A stretch of 27,911 nt of DNA from an uncultured Muribaculaceae bacterium (GTDB taxonomy: Bacteria > Bacteroidota > Bacteroidia > Bacteroidales > Muribaculaceae), in assembly GCA_910579845.1 (NCBI GenBank), contig CAJTWL010000025.1:1-27911 (forward strand), in the 5' to 3' direction. The notes under the pieces were generated by a model. The model ran no database searches and was not told the DNA's origin. It worked only from the letters and a program-made list of their open reading frames with translations. This document shows positions 1 through 8,553 of the stretch, piece by piece. The number at the start of each line of letters is the position of its first letter. Positions within the stretch are counted from its first letter, which is position 1. Made by a program: the position numbers and the translations under genes.

Positions 1-61
1 AAAGAATATATTCATTACACGTTTTAACATTCGTAAATAAGTCAAGACGAGTTCAATGTAG

Positions 62-69
62 TAAATTTG
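62..69 (+). promoter_or_regulatory. Bacteroidota -7 box upstream of the EFR1-type gene
   Basis: TAAATTTG matches the Bacteroidota TAnnTTTG -7 element and ends 20 nt before the ATG at 90. No convincing TTTG -33 box is visible about 20 nt upstream, so this rests on one element only. The same string followed by CATATT recurs in the promoter of the SusC gene. Confidence 0.4.
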
Positions 70-89
70 CATATTGCAATTCTGATATT

Positions 90-848
90 ATGATTTTTTA
101 TTTTAGCGGGACGGGAAATAGCGGCTATGTGGCGAAGGAGTTGGGTGGCATGCTTGGTGAGCGAGTGGTGAAAATAACCGATGTCGCTCCCGGAAATGTG
201 GTATACGAGGGTGAATCTTTAGGATTTGTTTTTCCCGTTTACAGTTGGGGTGTTCCTCCGTTGCTGATTTCCTACGTTCAGGCATTGTCAGATACTTTTA
301 TCGAAGCGGCAGACAAATATCCGGTATGGATGGTCTGTGTATGCGGAGACGAGACTGCACTTGCTCCCGAGATGTTGAAAGATGTTCTTGAAAATAGAGG
401 ATTGAAATTGTCCGGAGGATGGTCTGTAATTATGCCTAATAATTATGTGCTTCTCCCCGGATTTGATGTCGACAGTGCGGAAGTGGAGAGAGAGAAACTG
501 TCAAAGGCTCCTGATGCGATTGCCGGGATTGCGGAAAAGATTGGAAAAGGTATATGGGAAGAGAATTATATCCGCGGTTCCTCCGCATGGCTGAAGAGCA
601 GACTTATATATCCTCTTTTTAAAAGATGGGGCATATTCCCTTCTAAATGGCATGCAGATGGCAATTGCATCAGTTGCGGTAAGTGTGTCGCTGTATGCCC
701 GATGCACAATATAATCATGAAAGGAGAACGACCGGTGTGGGGTAATGATTGCGTCAGTTGTCTGGCATGCTATCATGTATGCCCCGTACATGCGGTGCAA
801 TATGGTAACGCTACCCTCAAAAAAGGACAGTATATCTTTAGAATATAG
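90..848 (+). CDS. EFR1-type flavodoxin/ferredoxin electron-transfer protein
   Basis: The protein has 252 residues. It begins with a flavodoxin-like domain whose FMN phosphate loop reads FSGTGNS (residues 5-11). It ends with two 4Fe-4S cluster motifs of ferredoxin type: cysteines 193, 196, 199, 203 and 221, 224, 227, 231, each in CxxCxxCxxxCP spacing. This architecture is the one named EFR1 family ferredoxin in databases: a soluble cytoplasmic electron carrier or small reductase of anaerobes whose partner is generally unknown. The ATG at 90 fits because the flavodoxin strand starts at residue 2. The gene stands alone and overlaps the convergent crcB gene by 11 nt at its 3' end. The family call is firm; the physiological substrate cannot be read from the sequence. 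Confidence 0.9.
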   Translation: MIFYFSGTGNSGYVAKELGGMLGERVVKITDVAPGNVVYEGESLGFVFPVYSWGVPPLLISYVQALSDTFIEAADKYPVWMVCVCGDETALAPEMLKDVLENRGLKLSGGWSVIMPNNYVLLPGFDVDSAEVEREKLSKAPDAIAGIAEKIGKGIWEENYIRGSSAWLKSRLIYPLFKRWGIFPSKWHADGNCISCGKCVAVCPMHNIIMKGERPVWGNDCVSCLACYHVCPVHAVQYGNATLKKGQYIFRI

Positions 849-1230
849 AATTTATAAGCTTATAGCCGAGATAGAGGAAGAGGAAACCGCCGGCAATACT
901 AAGCAACATGTAAAAAATGCACCACCACCCTCTGTTGTCGCTGAGAAGCATGTGGTTTTCATACATAAATGTGGAGAATGTGGTGAATCCGCCACAGAAT
1001 CCTGCCGTAAGGAAAAGACGCATATTGTCGCTCATTACAGTGCCTTTCTCAAGCAGGGCATATACGATACCCAATATCAGGCAACCCAGCACATTTACAG
1101 AAAGTGTGTTTAATGGAAAGCCTGTCGGTACATTGTCCTGAACAATTTTACCGAGTCCGTAGCGGGATGCTCCCCCGAATCCGCTTCCGATCGCCACTAA
1201 AAACATATTTGTCAAAATTTGTGTTGACAT
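838..1230 (-). CDS. crcB: Fluoride ion channel/exporter CrcB (FluC)
   Basis: A 130-residue protein of four hydrophobic segments with family signatures: GGASRYGLG near residue 19, PLNTLSVNVLG near residue 39 and GFCGGFTTFSTF near residue 77. Members dimerise in the inner membrane and let fluoride leave the cell. The length is normal for the family. The gene is transcribed leftward and its last 11 nt overlap the end of the EFR1-type gene. The start codon lies only 2 nt from one arm of a perfect 20-bp inverted repeat, so its ribosome-binding region sits inside that arm. I found neither a fluoride riboswitch core nor a good TAnnTTTG box upstream, so how it is expressed is unclear. Confidence 0.95.
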   Translation of the reverse strand: MSTQILTNMFLVAIGSGFGGASRYGLGKIVQDNVPTGFPLNTLSVNVLGCLILGIVYALLEKGTVMSDNMRLFLTAGFCGGFTTFSTFMYENHMLLSDNRGWWCIFYMLLSIAGGFLFLYLGYKLINSIF

Positions 1231-1232
1231 AA

Positions 1233-1446
1233 TGAAGTGATTTAAACTTTTTGCGAAAACTTAATGAAAGTGAATTTATGTATTCTTCGAGGTCAATCTT
1301 CATAAATATTTTGGCATCTTCCGTCCCTTTCATCAGTTGCATAGCCCGGCCGGCGTCCGGCTGACATCCATGCTCCCTCTTCAAGAACCGGAATCTGCTC
1401 AGAATCTTAATGAACCTTAACCTCGAAAAAAGTTTAAATCACTTCA
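1233..1446. repeat. 20-bp perfect inverted repeat bounding a 174-bp segment
   Basis: The left arm TGAAGTGATTTAAACTTTTT (1233-1252) is the exact reverse complement of 1427-1446. Weaker similarity continues inward: 1286-1316 resembles the reverse complement of about 1398-1428 (roughly 24 of 32 positions), with about 35 extra bases in the left arm. The centre carries a GC-rich hairpin (GCCGG-CGT-CCGGC, 1349-1361). The segment lies between the divergent crcB and uracil-DNA glycosylase genes and contains no convincing gene. It could be an invertible switch, a MITE-like element or a decayed inverted duplication. Confidence 0.85.
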
Positions 1447-1493
1447 ATTAAACAACTTTTTAAATAGAACGAATATTCGGATAATTAAATTAT

Positions 1494-2066
1494 ATGGAGG
1501 AGTTATTGCCATTGGAGAGACATCCGTTCGAGCCTTTTGTGCCTGAGAATGCCAAAGTTTTGATTATGGGAACATTCCCGCCACAGCAGAAGCGCTGGTC
1601 AATGGATTTTTATTACCCTAACCGCACAAATGATTTCTGGTATATGATGGGTGTTGTCTTTTACGGAGACAGAAATGCCCTTTTGGTTCCCGGAAGTAGG
1701 AATTTTGATCTGCCTAAAATAAAGAGTCTGTTGAATGACAAGGGTATCGCTTTAAGCGATACGGGCTATCTCATAAGACGTCTTGCCGGCAATGCTTCCG
1801 ATAAGTTTCTCGAGATTGTGGAACCGGTGGATCTTGAGTTCCTTCGCTCGCGTATGCCGGGGCTTAATGCTGTGGCTACAACCGGAGAGAAAGCTGCCGA
1901 AACTCTTGCTACGATCACTGATACTGTCGCTCCACGCATGGGGGAAAGCATAGTTGCTCCAGATGGTCTGAAGATCTGGCGGCTTCCCTCCACCAGCCGT
2001 GCCTATCCGTTGAAACTCGAGAAGAAAGCTGAATATTATGAAAGATTCTTTCGAGATTCTCTTTGA
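1494..2066 (+). CDS. Uracil-DNA glycosylase family protein (TDG/MUG-like)
   Basis: A 190-residue protein of the uracil-DNA glycosylase fold (PF03167-like). Motif 1 appears as LIMGTFPPQ near residues 23-31, at the place where MUG has GINPG. Motif 2 appears as LPSTSRAYP near residues 163-171, resembling the MPSSSAR/NPSGL loop of TDG and MUG enzymes. A base-excision repair role on uracil or mismatched thymine is expected for the family, but the exact substrate is not set by these motifs, and motif 1 is unusual in having FPPQ. The start is the first ATG, preceded by an AT-rich leader without a clear promoter. A REP-like repeat begins 23 nt after its stop. Confidence 0.8.
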   Translation: MEELLPLERHPFEPFVPENAKVLIMGTFPPQQKRWSMDFYYPNRTNDFWYMMGVVFYGDRNALLVPGSRNFDLPKIKSLLNDKGIALSDTGYLIRRLAGNASDKFLEIVEPVDLEFLRSRMPGLNAVATTGEKAAETLATITDTVAPRMGESIVAPDGLKIWRLPSTSRAYPLKLEKKAEYYERFFRDSL

Positions 2067-2089
2067 AGCTTGATGCTATGTTATGTTTT

Positions 2090-2124
2090 GGCGGCTTGGG
2101 GACAAACCGCCCTCCCAACCATTG
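2090..2124 (+). repeat. REP-like 35-nt element, copy A
   Basis: A hairpin GGCGGCTTG-GGGA-CAAACCGCC (one C/A mismatch, a G-U wobble on the other strand) is followed by the tail CTCCCAACCATTG. The same 22-nt hairpin plus 13-nt tail occurs twice near 27.2 kb with different stem bases that stay paired. The copy lies just downstream of the uracil-DNA glycosylase gene. Confidence 0.75.
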
Positions 2125-2174
2125 TGTTACGGCTTCTCCGGGTATCGGCTATGCATGATAATATCTATAAGAAC

Positions 2175-2216
2175 GCACCCCAGAAGTTGTACGGATACGC
2201 ACAACTTCTGGGGTGC
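2175..2216. terminator. Strong 16-bp hairpin between convergent genes
   Basis: GCACCCCAGAAGTTGT (2175-2190) pairs perfectly with 2201-2216 around a 10-nt loop. It sits between the plus-strand glycosylase gene and the minus-strand nuclease-fold gene, the right place for a two-way terminator. Neither side has a long T-run: GTTCTTAT follows on the minus strand and ATAGTGTTAT on the plus strand. Termination is therefore likely but not certain. Confidence 0.55.
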
Positions 2217-2237
2217 ATAGTGTTATATCCCGTCAGG

Positions 2238-3134
2238 TTATTTCCCTGGTATGATGAATTTTGACACTACAAAATAATGGTCCGAAGGGTATACCTCATA
2301 CACCTTCTCGTCAATAACTCTTGATGAGACAGGTTTTACATCACCATGGTAATAGATGAAGTCGATGCGGCGTACTTTTTTAGGCTTGTACTTGTCTCCT
2401 TTGAAACCGTGTGCTGTGAAACCATATTCACGTTCACCGTTCACAGTCTCCCACATCTCTTTCCATCCTGCTTTACGCAGTACAAGAGATGGCTTATCCT
2501 TGATTCCAGAGTTGAAGTCACCACACATTACTTGCGGGAAATCCTGTGCGTACTGTGAGCATTCTTCCACAATCATCTCCATCTGTCTGCCACGCGCCTC
2601 GTCTGATATATGGTCCAGATGGACATTAAGCACGCGGATCTGGCGATTTGTTTTGCGGTCGCGTAAACGCACATAGTTGCAATGTCGTGCTCTGGTTGTG
2701 TTCCACGACATGCTGCCCCCTTTGAGAGGTTCATCTGAAAGCCAGTAGCATCCACCTCCTACAAGTTCGTAACGTTTTGTATTGTAGAAGATGACATTTT
2801 TTGCAATCAGATGGTATCCTTCGGTATAGGGATCCATTTCGGGCCCTTCGAATCCGAACGCCGCATAACCTTTCAGTTTCTCCTTGAAATAAGCGTATGA
2901 ATCGTACATCATCTCCTGAGTGCAGACAATATCCGGTTTCTCACGTTTTACGGCTTCGATGCAGGCGTCACGTCTTTCCGACCAACGCAGACCTGGCTTT
3001 TCATCGGCTTCCAGTCCCGTTACGCGTACATTGGCTGTCATGATGGTATGGGTATATTCCTTCTCCTGATTTGCGGCAAAAGCGCATTGGCAGATTCCCG
3101 CAAGCACCATCAACAGTGTTGTCAGCTTTCTCAT
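2238..3134 (-). CDS. Secreted endonuclease/exonuclease/phosphatase-fold hydrolase
   Basis: A 298-residue protein with a type I signal peptide ending near CAFA-A (residue 20). The metal-dependent EEP (DNase I-like) fold is shown by IMTANVR (first strand), DIVCTQE (metal-binding Glu), LNVHLDHIS (catalytic His region), GDFNS and the final PSDHYFV. The family includes phosphodiesterases for DNA, phosphoinositides and sphingomyelin, so the substrate is open. The export signal points to a periplasmic or surface role. Its ATG overlaps the stop of the FAD oxidoreductase gene as ATGA, which indicates translational coupling as the last gene of the operon. Confidence 0.85.
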   Translation of the reverse strand: MRKLTTLLMVLAGICQCAFAANQEKEYTHTIMTANVRVTGLEADEKPGLRWSERRDACIEAVKREKPDIVCTQEMMYDSYAYFKEKLKGYAAFGFEGPEMDPYTEGYHLIAKNVIFYNTKRYELVGGGCYWLSDEPLKGGSMSWNTTRARHCNYVRLRDRKTNRQIRVLNVHLDHISDEARGRQMEMIVEECSQYAQDFPQVMCGDFNSGIKDKPSLVLRKAGWKEMWETVNGEREYGFTAHGFKGDKYKPKKVRRIDFIYYHGDVKPVSSRVIDEKVYEVYPSDHYFVVSKFIIPGK

Positions 3135-4492
3135 CTCAGATATGCGCCTTCAGCACGGAGTTCGTTCTGCAATTCCTTTACATTAACCTCTGCGGGAGTC
3201 TCATTCTTCTCGTTTGCGATACGAGCGGCGACACCTGCCGCCTCGCCGATAGCCATACAGGTAGACATAACGCGTGTTGCGGCCATCGCCTCGTGGTTCA
3301 TAGAGGAGCAACGTCCTGCTACAAGCAGATTGTCGATGTTCTCCGGAAGAAGCACGCGATAAGGAATATCGTAGCAGTCCTCGCAATATTTCATTGTGCA
3401 GTCACCGCCCTTGGCGTGGTGTATATCCACAGGATAGCTTGCCACGGCGATAACGTCGTCGAAACGGCGGTCCGAAAGAATATCCTCGGCTGTCAGAATA
3501 TATTTGCCTTTTATCACACGGCTCTCGCGAATACCCATAAACGGTGTTATTGTGTCTATATATGCGTCTTTGAATCCGGCGACATACTTTTTAAGATATC
3601 TAGCTACCTCATATACCTGTTCACGTGCTACGATCTCACCATGTGTATAGCTGTCGCGGTCCGTAGAGTCCACACCATTCACACGGGTCATGTTCACCCA
3701 TATCTGATCTTTGTCAAGACCGGTAATGAGGATTGTACGCAATACCGGAATGTGCATTCCGTCCTCTGCGGCTTTTTTGAGTCTTCCGCGTAGACCTACA
3801 GTGATGAAATGTCCCTCCTTGAACTGGGAATTGGGCATGAGGTCCATTCCGTAGCCCTCCTCTTCGTCAACGATGGCTTTACGAAGACCCTCGACATCCA
3901 CACCCTTCATGCTGAACATGAGAGTAGGCGGCTGCAGTCCACCCTCGGCGTCACCTTTGGAATATTCAACTCCGGCGCGGGCTGCGACATCGCCGTCACC
4001 CGTACAGTCGATAATATTTTTTGCAAGGATGACTTCACGACCGTTCTTGCTCTCGGTGATTACGCCTTTGATCGAGTTCCCCTCCACAATGGCGTCTACA
4101 AACATGGTGTAAAGTTTGAGATCTACGCCATATTCCTTGAGCATCTCGAGTGCGACGGTCTTTGCCTCGTCGGGGTTGATGATTGTAAGGCTGACATGCT
4201 GCTGGCAGCGTCTGTGCGGTCCTGCAGCGCCTCTTTCGCGCAGTTTCTCCATATATTTCTCGGAGAGACCGCGGATAATAAGGTCTCCTTTTACGCTCAG
4301 GAAGCCGAGGATTGGCAGACCGAGTGCAAGGTTGCCACCCACGAAACCTCTGTTTTCCAGAAGCATGACTTTTGCTCCGTTGGCAGCCGCGGCGCAGGCG
4401 GCCATAATACCGGCGGGACCTCCTCCCACCACCAGTGTATCAACCTCCGCAATTACCGGAAGTTCCTTGGCAGGTTCTTTGTAAGTTTTCAT
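3131..4492 (-). CDS. FAD-dependent oxidoreductase (PF12831-like)
   Basis: A 453-residue protein with an N-terminal dinucleotide-binding fold, VDTLVVGGGPAGIMAA (glycines 23, 25 and 28), and the acidic end of strand 2 (LLENRGFVGGN). The second FAD signature IIDCTGDGDVAARAG lies mid-protein, and the C-terminal FAD segment NLLVAGRCSSMNHEAMAATR follows. This matches the Bacteroidota FAD-dependent oxidoreductase family PF12831, often found beside sugar-use genes. No secretion signal is seen, so it is probably cytoplasmic. It lies 13 nt after the ribulokinase gene and overlaps the nuclease-fold gene by 4 nt, so the three are very likely co-transcribed. The substrate is unknown; a sugar or sugar acid is only an inference from the kinase neighbour. 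Confidence 0.85.
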   Translation of the reverse strand: MKTYKEPAKELPVIAEVDTLVVGGGPAGIMAACAAAANGAKVMLLENRGFVGGNLALGLPILGFLSVKGDLIIRGLSEKYMEKLRERGAAGPHRRCQQHVSLTIINPDEAKTVALEMLKEYGVDLKLYTMFVDAIVEGNSIKGVITESKNGREVILAKNIIDCTGDGDVAARAGVEYSKGDAEGGLQPPTLMFSMKGVDVEGLRKAIVDEEEGYGMDLMPNSQFKEGHFITVGLRGRLKKAAEDGMHIPVLRTILITGLDKDQIWVNMTRVNGVDSTDRDSYTHGEIVAREQVYEVARYLKKYVAGFKDAYIDTITPFMGIRESRVIKGKYILTAEDILSDRRFDDVIAVASYPVDIHHAKGGDCTMKYCEDCYDIPYRVLLPENIDNLLVAGRCSSMNHEAMAATRVMSTCMAIGEAAGVAARIANEKNETPAEVNVKELQNELRAEGAYLR

Positions 4493-4505
4493 TATAGGTT
4501 CTATT

Positions 4506-6167
4506 TTAGTTGTTTATGAAATCATTTTCAGTAAACTCTGCGAGTCTGAGATATCTCTCGTATCGTGTTCCGAGCAGTTCTGCTTTCTCGGGATTCGGAG
4601 TATAAGTGCGGTCTGTGGCAGGGCACATGGCATCCTGTGCTTTCTCTACATCCGGATATATACCTGCAGCCACAGCTCCGATTATCGCGGCTCCGAGCGC
4701 GCAATTGTTTGCCGATGCCGATACCTCTATCGGGAAACCTGTTATGTCGGCGATCAGTTGCGTTACAAGCGGAGACTTCATTGCGATTCCGCCGATACCG
4801 ATGAGTCTGTTCACTGTTACACCGTTATTTATATACAGGTCGAGCACAGCTTTTGTAGCGAATGCCGAAGCCTCGGCAAATGCATAGAATATCTCCGGAG
4901 CGGTTGTGGAGATTCTCAGCCCCGTGATTGCCGCCGCAAGCGTGTTGTTCGGACGTGGCGAGCGACGACCGTTTATGTAGTCGGTGGCGAGAGGGGAATC
5001 AGGTCTGATCTTGAGTTGCAGCGCCTCATTTGACAAATCGGCTATCATTCTGTCTTCCGCTTTTATCAGAGCCTCTTTCAGCTCCTCGTTTTTGGTAGAT
5101 GCCGCCAGACGCTGCATCTGCCATGCAAGTGTGCGTTTATACCATGCGTATAGATCACCAAATGCTGAAATGCCTGCCTCAAGTCCTTCATATCCGGGAA
5201 TGATGGAGTCGTCGGCCTCTCCGAATACACCCTCGATTGTAGGACCGGTCATTCCTGCACGTTCCCTCACAGCCATCTGGCATTGCGACGTTCCCATGTT
5301 GATAACGACAGAGCCCTTTCTTACGCCGGCGCCGATAGCACCCGAATAAGAGTCTATTATGCCGGTGCATACCACAACATCGGTATTCAGACCGATTTTC
5401 TCCGCCCACTCCTTGCAAAGTGTTCCGGCAGGAGTAACGATACTTGTGCTCTTTTGCGGCATGTTGCTGACAAGAGGATAAAGCAGAGGATCCAGCTCAT
5501 CCAGAAACTCTTTTGAAGGGAACCCGTTCCAGCGTGGTGAATACATCTTCTTTATATTCGCGGCGCAATGACTCATTGCCAGCTTCTTGAGATCGCGGTT
5601 TCCTGTGAGTTCGCACGGAATCCAGTCGCAAAGCTCGAGAGCGGAAGCGGCGACTTTCTGTAGTTCAGGGGAGTTATGCAGTGTATGCATCAGTTTCGGA
5701 TAGAAATATTCTGCAGAGCAGTGATTGCCTGAATGCAGCAGATATTTTATATCCGATTTTTTTACAACCTCATTTATATGGTCGGCTTCCTTCTGCCCGG
5801 TGTGGTCTTTCCAGAGCACGAACATCGCGTCCGGATTCTCCTTGAACTCCTCAAGCAATGCAAGGGGAGTACAGTTCTCGTCGACCAGTCCCGGTGTCGA
5901 GGCTGTGGTGTCCACACCGATGGCTTTTATGGCATCCGGATCCGGGCATTCCTTTACTGCTTTGTGAAGCACAAATTCCAGGCTTTCAAGATAATCAAGC
6001 GGATGGTGGCGGAAACGGCTCTCCGATGCATCGGAATATTCACCCGCAGCCCAGCGACGATACTGGCTTACCGCACCTGAAATCTCTTTGCCTGTACGGA
6101 CATCTACTACCAGAGCCCTCACAGAATCGGAACCGAAGTCCACGCCTATTACATATTCATTCTTCAT
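4506..6167 (-). CDS. araB: Ribulokinase (FGGY family carbohydrate kinase)
   Basis: A 553-residue kinase with the ASKHA/FGGY start YVIGVDFGSDSVRALVVD and the ATP-binding half carrying INMGTSQCQM and RLIGIGGIAMKSPLVTQLIADITG. The length and the segments WKDHTGQKEA and EYFYPKLMHTL agree with AraB-type ribulokinases, which phosphorylate L-ribulose at C5 in L-arabinose use. No araA or araD is present in the window, so the isomerase and epimerase must lie elsewhere, or the enzyme may act on another ketopentose. It is followed after 13 nt by the FAD oxidoreductase gene. The 40-nt gap upstream is the largest in the minus-strand run, so a separate promoter is possible, although I see no clear TAnnTTTG box there. 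Confidence 0.88.
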   Translation of the reverse strand: MKNEYVIGVDFGSDSVRALVVDVRTGKEISGAVSQYRRWAAGEYSDASESRFRHHPLDYLESLEFVLHKAVKECPDPDAIKAIGVDTTASTPGLVDENCTPLALLEEFKENPDAMFVLWKDHTGQKEADHINEVVKKSDIKYLLHSGNHCSAEYFYPKLMHTLHNSPELQKVAASALELCDWIPCELTGNRDLKKLAMSHCAANIKKMYSPRWNGFPSKEFLDELDPLLYPLVSNMPQKSTSIVTPAGTLCKEWAEKIGLNTDVVVCTGIIDSYSGAIGAGVRKGSVVINMGTSQCQMAVRERAGMTGPTIEGVFGEADDSIIPGYEGLEAGISAFGDLYAWYKRTLAWQMQRLAASTKNEELKEALIKAEDRMIADLSNEALQLKIRPDSPLATDYINGRRSPRPNNTLAAAITGLRISTTAPEIFYAFAEASAFATKAVLDLYINNGVTVNRLIGIGGIAMKSPLVTQLIADITGFPIEVSASANNCALGAAIIGAVAAGIYPDVEKAQDAMCPATDRTYTPNPEKAELLGTRYERYLRLAEFTENDFINN

Positions 6168-6207
6168 GATGTAGGGATTGTCTTATTTGTTGCACTGTTA
6201 ATAATAG

Positions 6208-8541
6208 TTATTTCATTTTGTCGAAATATGCCGGATCTCCAACCATCCAGACCACATCTCCGGCTCTTAGGAATGTTTCAGGAGTAGGCTGGATAAACAG
6301 GTCCTCTCCGCGTTGCACCTTCACGATCATGGAGTAATAGTCATGCTGTATGTTGGTATGTCCCAGCGGCATATTTATTATCGGAGAGCTCTCTGTAAGC
6401 ATAATGCTCTTCAGTTCCACCCTGTGTTGTGTTGTCTTCACTGAGGCGAATGCTCTCTCGGAAGTCTCGAGATCTTCGTTCAGTCGCTTCAATTGGTCGT
6501 CGGTTCCGATCACCCCGAGAGTGTCTCCGGGGAAAATCCGCGCCATTGGTGACGGAAGAGGCATATAGTCGTCACCGCGCTGGATACTCGAAATGCTGAC
6601 ACCGTAATCACGTCTGAGACCGGAGTCCTTTATCTTGTCTCCGACAAATGGAGAACTGTAATTCACATCTATGTAAGCCTGATGCATGTCGTCGATAAGG
6701 TTGTTGTTGGTGCCAAGACGAGTGTTCTCCCTGTTGTTGAGATTATTGATGAATCTTTCTTCCAGCTTGTTGTATCGTTGCATCAGTTTGGTTGACGCGA
6801 ATATCATTATCAAGACAAACGACAGCACACCTACAAGCCATCCGACGAATGACGAGTATGTCAGAGTTGTGAAGTATGTGACAAAGAATAGTGCGAGAAG
6901 GTAGCGGACAATACGCATGGCCACGAGCGGGACGTCATAAAAACTGGCTGTCGAGTGCAGTTTCATCCGTTCGTCCGGTTTTGTGGTGCTGAAGGATAGT
7001 GCCACAAGAAAAGGCAGCATCGCCACAAGAGTAAGCAAGGTGGCAAGAAGATTGCCGAATTCAGGGAACAGCGATTCGAGTAACGGGTATACAATCTGCC
7101 GCGAGAACAGGATTTCTGCGAACAGAATCACGGAATACAGGATAATCCTCCATACGTATCTTTTGATTATGACTATCCAAAGCTTTTTTGTCTCGCTGGA
7201 ATCGCTGACCTGTTTTGAATATCTGTTTATGAGGAAATTCAGCCCGTTCGGCAGATGTTTTGCCACAATGGTGTATGCTCCGTCCGACATCTTTATAAAA
7301 TAGGGTGTCGTGAAGATGGTCAGCACTGACACTGCGACTATTATAGGATACAATGACGGATTAAGAACTCCGAGCCCCATGCCTAACGATGCTATGATGA
7401 AAGAGAACTCTCCGATCTGTGTCAGTGTGAAGCCGCTTTCCATAGCTACTTTCAGGTTCTGACCCGTCACGAGCATGCCGATGGTGCCGAAGATTATCAT
7501 GCCGGCGATCACAACTGTCGCCAGGATCAGTATCTCGCTCCAATATTGCACGAGCACATTCGGATCCACCATCATGCCTACGGATATGAAGAATACAGAT
7601 CCGAAAAGGTTCTTTACAGGTCCGATCACTTTCTCCATTCTTTCGGCGAGTACGGTGCCGGCAAGAATCGATCCCATGACGAATGCTCCCAGCTCTAAAG
7701 AGAAACCGCAGATCACGCTGAACACCGCCATTGAGAAGCAGAGTCCCATCGCCACCACAAGCAGAGTCTCGTCGTTGAGGAAGCTTTTCATTTTCGTAAG
7801 GAAAGTGGGGATTGCGAACACGCCTACCACAAACCAGATTATGAGGAAGAAAACCAGTTTTGCAATGCTGAATAGCAGTTCCATCCCTTTGACATCGCCC
7901 ATAGCCATCGAAGATAGAAGCACAAGCATGAGCACTGCGAAAAGATCCTCTATTATGAGTACGGCGAGAACCAGCGAGGCGAATTTTTTCTGTTTGAGTC
8001 CCAGATCATCGAGCGCCTTCATGATTATGGTGGTGGAAGACATGGAGATCATGCCGCCAAGGAATATACAATTGATTGTGTTCAGACCTAACAGACAACC
8101 CACCCCGAATCCGGCGAATGTCATTCCTGTAATGATGATCAGGGCGGTCACAACAGCAGAAGAACCTGAATTCAGGAGTTTCTTGAAAGAGAATTCCAGT
8201 CCGATGGAGAACATCAGCACCACAATACCCAGGTCGGCCCAGAATGTAATGTTCTCAAGATTCGATATGGATGGCAGATATTCGAATTTGGGACTTGCAA
8301 GGAATCCGGCAAGTATATATCCCAGAACTATAGGCTGTCTGAGCTTTTTGAACAGCAGAGTGACAATAGCGCCTAAAAGCAGAATCCAGGCAAGGTCCGC
8401 GATAAGTCCGTTTGTGCGCTCCTCCTCTTTCGAAGGTGTTTCGCCATCGGGATTTATCTCGGTCGATGCTTCTTGTGTCAGAGCGGTTATAGTCTCGTCG
8501 GCAAGTGTGCTGTATTCGGCAGATACTGGAATGGATATCAT
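6208..8541 (-). CDS. CPA2-family cation:proton antiporter with RCK_C-like domains
   Basis: A 777-residue membrane protein. About 50 non-hydrophobic residues precede a Na+/H+ exchanger domain with many transmembrane segments (roughly residues 48-430), including LRQPIVLGYILAGFLASP and LGIVVLMFSIGLEF, typical of KefB/KefC and related CPA2 proteins. A second hydrophobic block (about 470-590) follows. The soluble C-terminus has two regions resembling RCK_C/TrkA-C regulatory domains (FPGDTLGVIGTDDQL near 685 and FLRAGDVVWMVGDPAYF near 760). There is no TrkA-N Rossmann NAD domain, unlike KefB/KefC. Sodium, potassium or proton exchange across the inner membrane is expected, but the ion cannot be assigned. 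It starts 12 nt after the AI-2E transporter gene and is probably co-transcribed with it. Confidence 0.88.
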   Translation of the reverse strand: MISIPVSAEYSTLADETITALTQEASTEINPDGETPSKEEERTNGLIADLAWILLLGAIVTLLFKKLRQPIVLGYILAGFLASPKFEYLPSISNLENITFWADLGIVVLMFSIGLEFSFKKLLNSGSSAVVTALIIITGMTFAGFGVGCLLGLNTINCIFLGGMISMSSTTIIMKALDDLGLKQKKFASLVLAVLIIEDLFAVLMLVLLSSMAMGDVKGMELLFSIAKLVFFLIIWFVVGVFAIPTFLTKMKSFLNDETLLVVAMGLCFSMAVFSVICGFSLELGAFVMGSILAGTVLAERMEKVIGPVKNLFGSVFFISVGMMVDPNVLVQYWSEILILATVVIAGMIIFGTIGMLVTGQNLKVAMESGFTLTQIGEFSFIIASLGMGLGVLNPSLYPIIVAVSVLTIFTTPYFIKMSDGAYTIVAKHLPNGLNFLINRYSKQVSDSSETKKLWIVIIKRYVWRIILYSVILFAEILFSRQIVYPLLESLFPEFGNLLATLLTLVAMLPFLVALSFSTTKPDERMKLHSTASFYDVPLVAMRIVRYLLALFFVTYFTTLTYSSFVGWLVGVLSFVLIMIFASTKLMQRYNKLEERFINNLNNRENTRLGTNNNLIDDMHQAYIDVNYSSPFVGDKIKDSGLRRDYGVSISSIQRGDDYMPLPSPMARIFPGDTLGVIGTDDQLKRLNEDLETSERAFASVKTTQHRVELKSIMLTESSPIINMPLGHTNIQHDYYSMIVKVQRGEDLFIQPTPETFLRAGDVVWMVGDPAYFDKMK

Positions 8542-8553
8542 CGGCAGGTGCTG

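Noticed and set aside
1320..1345. Hammerhead ribozyme core (CTGATGA on the minus strand)
   Set aside because: No stem II closing into CGAAA and no suitable cleavage-side stem is present nearby.
1148..1384. 78-residue minus-strand reading frame overlapping crcB
   Set aside because: It overlaps crcB in another frame, runs through the inverted-repeat arm and shows no recognisable domain.
1231..1493. Fluoride riboswitch upstream of crcB
   Set aside because: The leader on the minus strand has CTGATGA but not the rest of the crcB motif (the GGnGATG first strand with its pairing partner and the CTCCTAC-like end). The pieces do not fold into its pseudoknot by eye.
3071..3793. 240-residue plus-strand frame opposite the FAD oxidoreductase gene
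   Set aside because: It is antisense to a clearly conserved gene, is cysteine- and histidine-rich without motif order, and has no promoter.
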